DNA of 20,026 bases from an uncultured Porphyromonadaceae bacterium (GTDB lineage Bacteria; Bacteroidota; Bacteroidia; Bacteroidales; Muribaculaceae), in contig CALDIF010000042.1 of assembly GCA_937901905.1 (NCBI GenBank), forward strand, positions 1 through 20,026, in the 5' to 3' direction. Made by a program: the position numbers and the translations under genes. This document shows, one piece after another, positions 1-7,537 of the stretch. Under the pieces are notes generated by a model, which ran no database searches, was not told where the DNA came from, and saw only the letters and a list, made by a program, of their open reading frames with translations. How positions within the stretch are numbered: position 1 is the first letter of the stretch; the number at the start of each line of letters is the position of its first letter.

Positions 1-33
1 GCAAATTTACGAATTATTTCTCTGACTACCAAA
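1..33 (-). promoter_or_regulatory. Bacteroides-type promoter firing out of the window
   Basis: On the minus strand the sequence reads TTTG (30-33), a 20-base spacer, then TAAATTTGC (1-9). This matches the Bacteroidota vegetative promoter (-33 TTTG, -7 TAnnTTTG) at every specified position. It would start transcription just left of the window, so its gene is not visible. Confidence 0.55.
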
Positions 34-318
34 TATTTAATTTATAGAAGTCCCCACGAGTATGTTATTTTGTGCGACTATATGTGATTTTATCAAATCA
101 GAGTCTTGTAATTCTTCATGTATCAGTGCTTTGAAATTGCCTGTTGTGTTAAGCGGTAAAACACATATGTCGAAAAATCATAATTTGTATTATGTTAAAT
201 AGACTATAGGTGTTGCGCATCGAATATGTACCCTACCACACACCAATCATGTCAGGTGAAAATCTTGAGAGTGATTCTTTTCTCGCCGATTGATAGGGAA
301 ACTGTTTTTATGGGACAT
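34..318. other. Non-coding stretch, no gene recognised
   Basis: No credible reading frame, RNA gene or repeat was found here on either strand. The stretch is AT-rich and lies between a promoter firing left and the terminator of the DUF805 gene. It may hold the distal upstream region of the gene to the left. Confidence 0.4.
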
Positions 319-357
319 AAAAAATACGGCTGCCGGTCAATGAAGACTGACAGCCGT
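319..357 (-). terminator. Rho-independent terminator of the DUF805 gene
   Basis: On the minus strand, arms at 345-357 and 326-338 form a 13-bp stem with one U-G wobble and one A-C mismatch. A run of six T follows (324-319). It begins 21 bases after the DUF805 stop codon, which is where a terminator for that gene should sit. Confidence 0.75.
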
Positions 358-378
358 TAAGCATACTTAATCGGTAAA

Positions 379-981
379 TCAAACGTATTTGGGAGATGGA
401 CCGTATTCGTTGGTTTGAGGATCTCCGTCCTTTGCAAACCAAATAATCAAGATGATAGCACCCACACACGGTATCAGCGAAAGGAGTAACAACCAGCCAC
501 TCTTGCCGATGTCGTGCAAACGACGTGCTCCAACGGCCAATCCGGGGACAAGTAAACCCAAACCGACAACTGATTGGAAAAGAGGTATGTCGATAGCACT
601 GTCAATAAGCGCTGCAACAAACTGCACCGCAAAATTTGCTAAAGCAAACCACCAGTACTCCGAACGACGAGCGCGTCCGTTGAAATTTGCGTAATTCTCT
701 TTCAAGACCTTGGTCACAGCAGTAACTATATCCAACTGAGGAAGTGGGTTGCCGGTCGACCGATTGCCGAACGGCTGTTGTCCGTAACCCTGCTGTTGTT
801 GACCGTAGGCTTGCTGCCCGTAACCCTGTTGTTGTCCCTGAGGCTGTTGTCCCCAACCCTGTTGCTGACCGTAACCCTGTTGCTGACCGTAACCCTGTTG
901 TTGTCCGTAACCCTGTTGTTGTCCGTAACCTTGTTGGTTGTTGCCTTGATTGCCCCAACCATTGTTATAACCATCGTTCAT
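379..981 (-). CDS. DUF805 membrane protein with N-terminal GYGQQQ repeats
   Basis: This 200-residue protein has two parts. Residues 4-72 are almost only Gln, Gly and Tyr, built on repeats of GYGQQQ, and are predicted to be disordered. Residues 88-195 form a DUF805 domain, a small integral membrane family of unknown role. Its hallmarks are visible: FNGRARRSEYWWF (100-112), ARRLHDIGKSGW (152-163) and GDPQTNEYG (186-194). Membrane segments lie near 110-130, 136-150 and 163-182. The ATG at 981 is the only sensible start. A -7 element (TACTTTTG, 1061-1054) lies upstream and a terminator downstream, so the gene seems to be transcribed alone. The repeat tail should face the cytoplasm or the surface; which one cannot be told. 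DUF805 assignment is firm, function unknown. Confidence 0.88.
   Translation of the reverse strand: MNDGYNNGWGNQGNNQQGYGQQQGYGQQQGYGQQQGYGQQQGWGQQPQGQQQGYGQQAYGQQQQGYGQQPFGNRSTGNPLPQLDIVTAVTKVLKENYANFNGRARRSEYWWFALANFAVQFVAALIDSAIDIPLFQSVVGLGLLVPGLAVGARRLHDIGKSGWLLLLSLIPCVGAIILIIWFAKDGDPQTNEYGPSPKYV
857..928 (-). repeat. Four tandem 18-bp repeats coding for GYGQQQ
   Basis: Four adjacent 18-base units lie at 857-874, 875-892, 893-910 and 911-928. The first two are identical to each other and so are the last two; the pairs differ at two bases. More degenerate units flank them from about 772 to 950. Each unit codes for six residues (frame GYGQQQ), so gain or loss of a unit keeps the gene in frame. 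Confidence 0.9.
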
Positions 982-1053
982 AATTATAGAAATTAAGGAA
1001 ATAAAAATTATTTGTCAAAATTGATAAATATCAAGTATCGCTCAAACACTTTG

Positions 1054-1061
1054 CAAAAGTA
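1054..1061 (-). promoter_or_regulatory. Putative -7 element of the DUF805 gene
   Basis: TACTTTTG on the minus strand fits TAnnTTTG, 72 bases before the ATG. I see no TTG about 19-20 bases upstream, so only half of the promoter is supported. Confidence 0.4.
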
Positions 1062-1193
1062 AAAACTTTTTGTTAATTTTAAAGGATATACACATGAAAA
1101 ATGATGAAATTTTATCCTTTTCGGCATTTTTTGACAATAATTTCCAAAAAAATGGTTAAAAATTGTAATACAAGTTAAAGTTCCGACTTGATG

Positions 1194-1224
1194 TTGTTAA
1201 TTATAAAAAAATGTATAATTTTGC
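1194..1224 (+). promoter_or_regulatory. Bacteroides-type promoter of the DUF4954 gene
   Basis: TTG (1194-1196), a 19-base spacer and TAATTTTGC (1216-1224) match the Bacteroidota consensus. Transcription would begin near 1230, giving a leader of about 85 bases before the ATG at 1315. Confidence 0.6.
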
Positions 1225-1314
1225 CGCAATTTTTCAAATGTATTTAATATTTCAAAAACGCTGAACACACCTTAATGTCTTGCTAAACAAGATATTAGTT
1301 ATTATTTATCTGAC

Positions 1315-3171
1315 ATGAAAAAATACAGACGGCTCTCTCCTACCGAGATTTTGACACTCGAGCGCAACGGTTGCATTGCTCAAAATTGGAATGATATTAC
1401 TGTTGCCGCAGGTTTTTCCCCGGGAAATTGTCATCGCGTGATTTTCTATGGTACGGCTCGGCTGGGCAGTACCGAAGGGACTATTGAAGTCAGCGACGGT
1501 TTTGTGAAAAATTGTGGCATTAATAATGCCACGTTGCGCAATGTTACCGTGGGCGACAGTTGCTTGATTGAAAATATAGGCAATTACATTAACAATGTCG
1601 TGATTGGTGATCACTGCCACATTTCCAATGTCAGTATCATCGGCACTACAAACGAAGCCACCTATGGACAAGGACAACTGATTTCGGTTCTTAATGAGGC
1701 CGGAGACGGCAATTTGCGTATATTTCCTGAGTTAAACAGTCAACTGGCTGCACTCATGGTAGCAAATTTTGCAGACAAAGTATTTGCCGATCGCATTTCG
1801 TCCCTGATAGATAGGGCTGTCGAGCGTACACGTCCCAAGTGCACCACACTCGGGAATCATGTGAGTATTGTCAATGCCGGGCAAATCACCAATGCCATGA
1901 TTGGTGACGGGTGCAGTATCGGAGGGTCTTCAAAATTGGAAAATTGCACGATTGCAAGCAGTATTGATAACCCCATTCACATCGGTACCGGTGTGATTTG
2001 TGAAAATTCAATTATCAGCGGAGGCAGTTCAATCACCGGCAGCGTCAAGATTATTGACTGCATGGTGGGTGAAGCATGCGAGTTGGCAACGGGGTTCACT
2101 GCAGCCGGCAGTGTGTTTTTCGCCAACAGTTACATGAGTAACGGTGAGGCATGCGCGGCTTTTTGCGGTCCGTTCACTGTGAGTCATCACAAGAGTTCTC
2201 TGTTAATAGGTGGAATGTTCTCGTTCTATAATGCCGGCTCGGCAACCAACTTCAGCAACCATGCCTACAAGATGGGACCGATGCATTACGGCACGTTGGA
2301 GCGCGGAACCAAGACGGCGAGCGGTGCTTACCTGCTCATGCCTGCAAACATCGGTTCATTCTCGGTGTTGTTCGGTAAACTGATGTATCACCCGAATACA
2401 CGCGACCTGCCTTTCTCCTACCTGATTGCTTATAGTGACACCATGTATCTTGTGCCGGGGCGCAATTTTGCTACGGTCGGATTATATCGAGACATACGCA
2501 AGTGGCCCAAACGCGACAAGCGCCGTCCGGGAGAGCGCAAGAGTATTGTCAATTTTGATTGGCTCAGTCCATTTACTATCAGCGAAGTGTTACGCGGTAA
2601 ACGCATACTTGAGAATTTGCGTGCAGCCAGCGGTGATCGTGTGAGCACCTACAACTATCATGAGTATGTCATCAAGGCTCCACTATTGCGCAAAGGCATC
2701 GAGTACTATGACCTCGCTTTAATGATTTACATGGGAGCGGTACTCAAGCGTCATGCTCCCCTACCCCCATCGACATCGGCAGGTGAAGGTAATTGGATTG
2801 ATTTGGCGGGTATGTTAATGCCCGAGCGAGAATTACAATTAATCGTTTCGGATATCAAGAGCGGTACCCTCTCGTCCATTGAAGCAATACTTCAACGTTT
2901 CAAGGCTATTCACGACAATTACAACGAGTTAAGGTGGTCGTGGAGTTATCGAATGATATTGGACTACTACGGTGTGGACTCACTTGACGAGGACACGGTG
3001 GCAAAGGTTCGTGAGGACTATGTTACTGCTCGCCGCAAATGGATTTCGCTCATTCGAGAAGATGCCGAGAAAGAGTATCAGTTGGGTGATATTGATCGTA
3101 GCGTATTAGACGAATTTATCAACAAACTGGATAGAGAAGTAGATTTCGAAAACGCTAAACTGTACATGTAA
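1315..3171 (+). CDS. DUF4954 family protein with beta-helix hexapeptide repeats
   Basis: This 618-residue protein belongs, as far as I recognise it, to the Bacteroidota family DUF4954. The first half (about residues 50-115 and 175-270) consists of imperfect hexapeptide-like steps such as NATLRNVTVGDSCLIENIG and NAMIGDGCSIGGSSKLENC. These predict a left-handed parallel beta-helix like that of LpxA-type acyltransferases and sugar nucleotidyltransferases. The C-terminal third is charged and helical and ends KLYM. No signal peptide or membrane helix is seen, so it should be cytoplasmic. The family has no established reaction; a sugar-nucleotide or acyl transfer role is inference from the fold only. 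The ATG at 1315 follows a full promoter. It converges on miaA with only nine bases between the stop codons. Confidence 0.85.
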   Translation: MKKYRRLSPTEILTLERNGCIAQNWNDITVAAGFSPGNCHRVIFYGTARLGSTEGTIEVSDGFVKNCGINNATLRNVTVGDSCLIENIGNYINNVVIGDHCHISNVSIIGTTNEATYGQGQLISVLNEAGDGNLRIFPELNSQLAALMVANFADKVFADRISSLIDRAVERTRPKCTTLGNHVSIVNAGQITNAMIGDGCSIGGSSKLENCTIASSIDNPIHIGTGVICENSIISGGSSITGSVKIIDCMVGEACELATGFTAAGSVFFANSYMSNGEACAAFCGPFTVSHHKSSLLIGGMFSFYNAGSATNFSNHAYKMGPMHYGTLERGTKTASGAYLLMPANIGSFSVLFGKLMYHPNTRDLPFSYLIAYSDTMYLVPGRNFATVGLYRDIRKWPKRDKRRPGERKSIVNFDWLSPFTISEVLRGKRILENLRAASGDRVSTYNYHEYVIKAPLLRKGIEYYDLALMIYMGAVLKRHAPLPPSTSAGEGNWIDLAGMLMPERELQLIVSDIKSGTLSSIEAILQRFKAIHDNYNELRWSWSYRMILDYYGVDSLDEDTVAKVREDYVTARRKWISLIREDAEKEYQLGDIDRSVLDEFINKLDREVDFENAKLYM

Positions 3172-3180
3172 CTGCGGTCT

Positions 3181-4104
3181 TCAAGTCGGGTTTGATTTGC
3201 GATAATCGAGCGCGGCTGCGACAAACTCATCATCGCTGAGTGTTGACGATAACCAATTGATGTGATGGCCGCGACGTTCCATGCCGCGCCACCACGTCAT
3301 TTGTCGCTTGGCAAATTGATGAATTGCTGTTTCAAGACGTTTGAACATTTCGTCAAACGACATTTGACCTATGACGTGTAACGTGACAAACTTATATTCC
3401 AGTCCGTAGTAGATGAGGTCCTCGGCTGCCACGCCGGTTGCCAACAACGTCCTCACTTCATCAATCAAGCCCTCGTCAAGGCGAGTGCGCAGTCGGGTTG
3501 TGATGCGACTGCGACGCGTTTCCCTATCCACGTCCACACCGATGACGGTGATGTAGTGTCGTGGGTGAGGTCGGGTCAACTCCTGTTCTGCCGGGTGATT
3601 GTGATAGTATAGCGCGATTTCGAGAGCGCGAGTGGCACGTGCAACGGTGTCTATATCGCTATTGTTCCGCAATGTCTTGTAGCACTTGAGCATATCGGTC
3701 AACTCACCTAACGACTTGCCTGCCAGAGAAGCGCGCAACGTGTCATCGCGAGGCACCGGTGGCAAACTGATGCCGTTTAACACAGTCTCGACATACATTC
3801 CTGTTCCGCCACACAACACCTCGGGCACATTGCGCTTGACAAGGTCGGCATGTACGTCGGTATAGTCGCGCACATACTCGTACAAATTGTAACGATACCC
3901 TGCCGGACAAATGTCAATCAAGTGATAAGGTACGTTGCCGTATACCTCAAGGTCTTTACCGGTGCCGATGTCCATGCCACGATAGACTTGACGTGAATCG
4001 GCACTGATGATTTCGCCGCCGATAGCACGGGCAAGCGCGACTGCCCTACCCGTCTTTCCGCTTGCAGTAGGACCGACAATGGCAAATCCGCCCGGACTCA
4101 TCAT
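3181..4104 (-). CDS. miaA: tRNA dimethylallyltransferase MiaA (variant motif)
   Basis: MiaA transfers the dimethylallyl group of DMAPP to N6 of A37 in tRNAs that read codons starting with U. The P-loop GPTASGKT lies at residues 11-18, followed by SADSRQVYRGMDIG (34-47), CGGTGMYVETVLNG (98-111) and near the C-terminus FAKRQMTWWRG, all typical of MiaA. At 307 residues it is close to the usual length. The usual DIGTAKP is DIGTGKD here and is followed by PYHLIDIC; I recall this form in a second MiaA type of Bacteroidota, so a paralogue elsewhere in the genome is likely. The ATG overlaps the stop codon of the upstream permease by four bases (ATGA), so the gene is probably translated with the export operon. 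That link looks positional rather than functional. Confidence 0.9.
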   Translation of the reverse strand: MMSPGGFAIVGPTASGKTGRAVALARAIGGEIISADSRQVYRGMDIGTGKDLEVYGNVPYHLIDICPAGYRYNLYEYVRDYTDVHADLVKRNVPEVLCGGTGMYVETVLNGISLPPVPRDDTLRASLAGKSLGELTDMLKCYKTLRNNSDIDTVARATRALEIALYYHNHPAEQELTRPHPRHYITVIGVDVDRETRRSRITTRLRTRLDEGLIDEVRTLLATGVAAEDLIYYGLEYKFVTLHVIGQMSFDEMFKRLETAIHQFAKRQMTWWRGMERRGHHINWLSSTLSDDEFVAAALDYRKSNPT

Positions 4105-5309
4105 AACAGTCCGTTTTTGATAAGTTCATATCTACGAAGCGCGCCGGGATCGGTTGTGGCGAGATGCTTGTAACGCCGGTAACGGGGTCGGCTGACGAAG
4201 TGCTCGACAGCACAAGCCAATACAAAGAAAATTGCACACTGTACCCACATGATTGCAATGATACGGCTCACCTGCCCCAATGACGCACCGTCACTCTGCA
4301 TCAACACATAAGCATTGCTCATCCACACGCCGGGGACACAGTCTCCCACGGCATGCCAAAATGTGCTCATCATGAAACGCGGCCATGAAACACCGGCAAG
4401 AAACACGAAAATCACGCTTGAGAAGACAAACACGAGGAACGTACTTTCGCGTTCATTGATAAAACTTTTGAGGATTTGCCCCATCAAAGACGTTGCCACC
4501 ATGAATGGCAAGGCCAATGCAAGCACTTCGAACGCATCAGCATTTTGAGGGAAATCAAAGATGTGTGGAGTGACATGCAACACAAAGATTGTCGGCAAGG
4601 CGTAAATCACAAGGTAACACAATGACTTGCCCAACACGGTGGACACCACACCCGCTTCCACCTCAAGGGGGTCATGTCCGGCACATCGACGCCTGCGTTC
4701 AATCGAACCGCCACCCAACATGCCTATACCCAAGATCATGCTCTGTTGTAAAACAAGAGGCAAAATGAATAACAGCACAGCACTTGCTATACCTATTGCC
4801 GTATTACCCACCGGAACATGTTCACTCTCGACCACGTTTCCTGTGTTATAAATAATAGGTGCTACGGCTGCCGCTTGTCGTTCGGCGGCAATCGCCTGTG
4901 TGACATTAGTCAACGCCGATAACACGTTCTTGTAACGCAATACCACGCTCATGTCGCAGTAAGCGATGATGTCACTTTGCAAACCCAAAGCCTCGTTGTC
5001 CGAGAAGTCACGGTCAATGTGGATAACTGCATAGCATTGCTTCTCTGCCATACAACGTCGCGCATCATTTACTGTGGGTTCAATGCCGATAACGCGCACC
5101 TCGGGTGTCGCATCAAGACGTCTTACCATGTCGCGACTCGCCTGACTGCGGCTGTCATCAACCACCACTACAGGAACGTCGCGAGCGACCTCGGTGTTAT
5201 ATATCAATGAATACAAGATCGGGTAGGTGAACGGTAACAGTAAGAAGAAGATTAACACTCCTTGATCCTTCAGCACCAACTTGAATTCATTTGTTAATAC
5301 TTTGAACAT
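4101..5309 (-). CDS. ABC-2 type transporter permease (second of pair)
   Basis: This 402-residue inner membrane protein has the layout of the ABC-2 export permeases (YhhJ/YbhR type). One membrane helix lies at residues 18-38, a long outer domain follows to about 165, and then come five or six helices to about 375. The start, MFKVLTNEFKLVLKDQGVLI, is typical: an N-terminal amphipathic stretch and then helix 1. The outer domain contains VVVVDDSRSQASRDMVRRLD, matching the VDxDxSxxSRxL pattern of these proteins. It is the fourth gene of the TolC-HlyD-permease-permease-MiaA operon, 26 bases after the first permease. With that protein it probably forms a heterodimeric channel. The substrate is unknown. 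The ATPase such permeases need is not encoded here. Confidence 0.88.
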   Translation of the reverse strand: MFKVLTNEFKLVLKDQGVLIFFLLLPFTYPILYSLIYNTEVARDVPVVVVDDSRSQASRDMVRRLDATPEVRVIGIEPTVNDARRCMAEKQCYAVIHIDRDFSDNEALGLQSDIIAYCDMSVVLRYKNVLSALTNVTQAIAAERQAAAVAPIIYNTGNVVESEHVPVGNTAIGIASAVLLFILPLVLQQSMILGIGMLGGGSIERRRRCAGHDPLEVEAGVVSTVLGKSLCYLVIYALPTIFVLHVTPHIFDFPQNADAFEVLALALPFMVATSLMGQILKSFINERESTFLVFVFSSVIFVFLAGVSWPRFMMSTFWHAVGDCVPGVWMSNAYVLMQSDGASLGQVSRIIAIMWVQCAIFFVLACAVEHFVSRPRYRRYKHLATTDPGALRRYELIKNGLL

Positions 5310-5335
5310 GACTTGTTAATGTATAATGGTGCTTA

Positions 5336-6502
5336 TCACGGGATATAAACAGGGTTTGAAGCCTCACGCTTGAGTCTCCACAGCAGCGGTAACGGTAGTA
5401 GCACAAAGGCAATTAACGCTGCAAAATAATATCGCGAAAAATAGAGTGGGATACCATTGAGCGCCTGGTCGCACGAAATCATGAAATAATATTTGATTGG
5501 CATCAAGTAACCTATCGGGGCAATCCACGGGTACAACGACTCGCTCGGCAAAGAGAAACCGCAAAACGAGAACGACAACATTCCCAGCAAAGTGACCACC
5601 GTTGTGCCGAATCGAAAGTTAGGCACAACGCAAAATGCCATTACAGCGAAGGCTTGATTTGCAATGACCAACAACGGCATCGAGAGTATCATCACAAGGG
5701 GTGAACAGTGTAACGGGAATTCATATACCACGTACATCAGCCACTGTATAGCCCAACCGACGACAGTGAACAATATAGTGTGCGGCAACAACTTGGTACA
5801 CACCGCTATGAAGATATTGTCGCCTGCCGTGTGTAACCATTGTCGACTCAAACCGCTCTTCAACTCGGTACCGAGAGCGAAAGCGGTAACCATCAAGATG
5901 AATAGTGAGAGAAAGCAAGGAACGAACGACGCGTTGAGGTAATAATTATAGTTAATCCATGGATTACCCGGCATGTGCACATAGTTGGCATACGGCAGCA
6001 ACTGTGGGGTGATTTGCTCATCACGCAACCCGACGGTGCGCAACGCTGTTTGCACCACTGCTCCACCGGCCATGATGCTGATGGTCTTGAAACCCTTGTA
6101 CTGCATGGAGCCCGGCGCATAATAGGCATAGTTGATATAATAACTCACCTTGGGCTGTCGTCCCGCCATCAATTCGGCTTGAAAATCCTGTGGAATATAG
6201 AAAAAGCCCAACACACGCCCACGTTGCACAGCATCGCGAGCATCGGCGAATGACGTGAAATTTTCCCGTATATCCACTTGTTGGAACGCCCCCAAATTAC
6301 GCTGTAACCGTCGTGACACGTCACTGTTGTCCAGGTCAACGATGCCTACCGGCACCCGTTGTATTGTCCCCTTGCTCAACATGTTGATTAGTGCGAAACA
6401 ACACAACAAGGGCATGATGATTATCATCAATACATACATCGGGCGACGCACCACCTGCACCGCACCGCGTTTAAGCGAGTCTTTGAGAATTTGACGTACC
6501 AT
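5336..6502 (-). CDS. ABC-2 type transporter permease (first of pair)
   Basis: This 388-residue protein is a paralogue of the permease encoded just downstream. Helix 1 is at residues 22-42. The outer domain starts with VPVGIVDLDNSDVSRRLQRN (50-69), the family signature. Further helices lie near 192-212, 240-260, 268-292, 300-316 and 356-376. The tail after the last helix is short and basic (LLWRLKREASNP). The ATG at 6502 lies 15 bases after the HlyD stop codon, so the genes are co-transcribed. Its likely role is one half of the inner membrane channel of a three-part export pump, working with the HlyD and TolC-like proteins. No nucleotide-binding domain is fused to it. Confidence 0.88.
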   Translation of the reverse strand: MVRQILKDSLKRGAVQVVRRPMYVLMIIIMPLLCCFALINMLSKGTIQRVPVGIVDLDNSDVSRRLQRNLGAFQQVDIRENFTSFADARDAVQRGRVLGFFYIPQDFQAELMAGRQPKVSYYINYAYYAPGSMQYKGFKTISIMAGGAVVQTALRTVGLRDEQITPQLLPYANYVHMPGNPWINYNYYLNASFVPCFLSLFILMVTAFALGTELKSGLSRQWLHTAGDNIFIAVCTKLLPHTILFTVVGWAIQWLMYVVYEFPLHCSPLVMILSMPLLVIANQAFAVMAFCVVPNFRFGTTVVTLLGMLSFSFCGFSLPSESLYPWIAPIGYLMPIKYYFMISCDQALNGIPLYFSRYYFAALIAFVLLPLPLLWRLKREASNPVYIP

Positions 6503-6517
6503 CTTTTCGGATCGAGG

Positions 6518-7522
6518 TCACTGCAAAATCACGCTCATTCCGGGTCTGAAATTCTCAATCGGCTCGACCGGACGTGCTTTAACTTCAAATGTTTTGCGGT
6601 CATAGTCACCATAGGCTTTGGACGCTTGCCATGTCGCGTAACTGCCCATGTCGTGAATATAGTACACCTCCATGGCGGTATGCTTGCCTCCTAAAGCGGG
6701 AATGACAACATTAATTGTTTTACCGACGGTGATAGTGTCCAAACAGTCTTCGCGCACGGCAAAACTTGCCCACATGTCTTGAAGACGTGACACCGTCATC
6801 ACCGGTGTCCCCATCATCACCAACTCGCCCTCATGCGGATAAATCTCGCTGACCTCGCCGTCACAGGGCGCCAACAAAAACTGGTCTTCGAGTAGCGATT
6901 GAACTTCCATCACAGTGCCACGAGCCGCAGCCGCCATACTGCCTGCGGCCTGTTTATCCTCGACTTGCGCGCCGTTTACCGCCATGTCGTATTGTGACTT
7001 GGCGGCTTGAACCTGTGCGGTTGCAGCATCGAGGGCGGCTCGTGCTTCGTCACGCTTTTGGGCGGTTGTCACACCTTGTTCGTATAGGTTGTTGACACGC
7101 TCGTAAGTCTTGCGAGCGATAGTCTCGGCGGCTATCGCCTGTTGCCACATGTTATAGGCAGCGGTCTTCAACTCACTGCGTGTGCCGCGCTCGGCTTTGC
7201 GATTTTGTGCGGCAGCGGCTTCCTGCATGCTCTGCGCCTGATATAACTTGGCATCGAGCGTGCTGGAGTAAATGCTTGCCAGGGTGTCGCCTTGCTTGAC
7301 AATGTCGCCCTCGTGGACATAGAAGCGCACGATGCGTCCGCCGGTCTTTCCGCTCACGCGCACCGCATCACAGTCGGCTTGACCTTGTATCGTGGTCTCG
7401 GGTGCTTTTATCAACAACATTCCGACTATCGCAATGCCGGCAACAACAACAGCAAAAATTGCCAATGCCATCAACAGTCCACGATCACGACGACTGATTT
7501 TGGTTTTATTCTCTTGTTCCAT
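6518..7522 (-). CDS. HlyD family periplasmic adaptor (membrane fusion protein)
   Basis: This 334-residue adaptor would bridge the inner membrane permeases and the outer membrane channel. It has a short basic N-terminus, one membrane anchor at residues 16-38, and a biotinyl-lipoyl-like domain whose first half is near 48-85 (GRIVRFYVHEGDIVKQGDTL). An Ala/Gln-rich alpha-helical hairpin runs over about 88-195. The second lipoyl half follows (LAPCDGEVSEIYPHEGELV), then a beta-barrel domain. The protein ends ENFRPGMSVILQ, the usual final motif of HlyD/EmrA-like adaptors. The ATG at 7522 follows the TolC-like gene by 15 bases. Its partner permeases are of the ABC-2 kind, as in the YbhG/YhiI systems of enterobacteria. 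Confidence 0.92.
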   Translation of the reverse strand: MEQENKTKISRRDRGLLMALAIFAVVVAGIAIVGMLLIKAPETTIQGQADCDAVRVSGKTGGRIVRFYVHEGDIVKQGDTLASIYSSTLDAKLYQAQSMQEAAAAQNRKAERGTRSELKTAAYNMWQQAIAAETIARKTYERVNNLYEQGVTTAQKRDEARAALDAATAQVQAAKSQYDMAVNGAQVEDKQAAGSMAAAARGTVMEVQSLLEDQFLLAPCDGEVSEIYPHEGELVMMGTPVMTVSRLQDMWASFAVREDCLDTITVGKTINVVIPALGGKHTAMEVYYIHDMGSYATWQASKAYGDYDRKTFEVKARPVEPIENFRPGMSVILQ

Positions 7523-7537
7523 ATGTAAATGTAACTG

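Larger units (their letters stand above)
982..1314. other. Divergent intergenic region with two promoters
   Basis: This AT-rich region separates the divergent DUF805 and DUF4954 genes. It holds a minus-strand -7 element (1054-1061) and a full plus-strand promoter (1194-1223). I see no small gene or structured RNA between them. Confidence 0.5.

Noticed and set aside
602..996. Several long frames on both strands across the Gln-rich repeat
   Set aside because: A repeat unit whose length is a multiple of three keeps all frames open; only the minus-strand frame at 379-981 has a real domain (DUF805).
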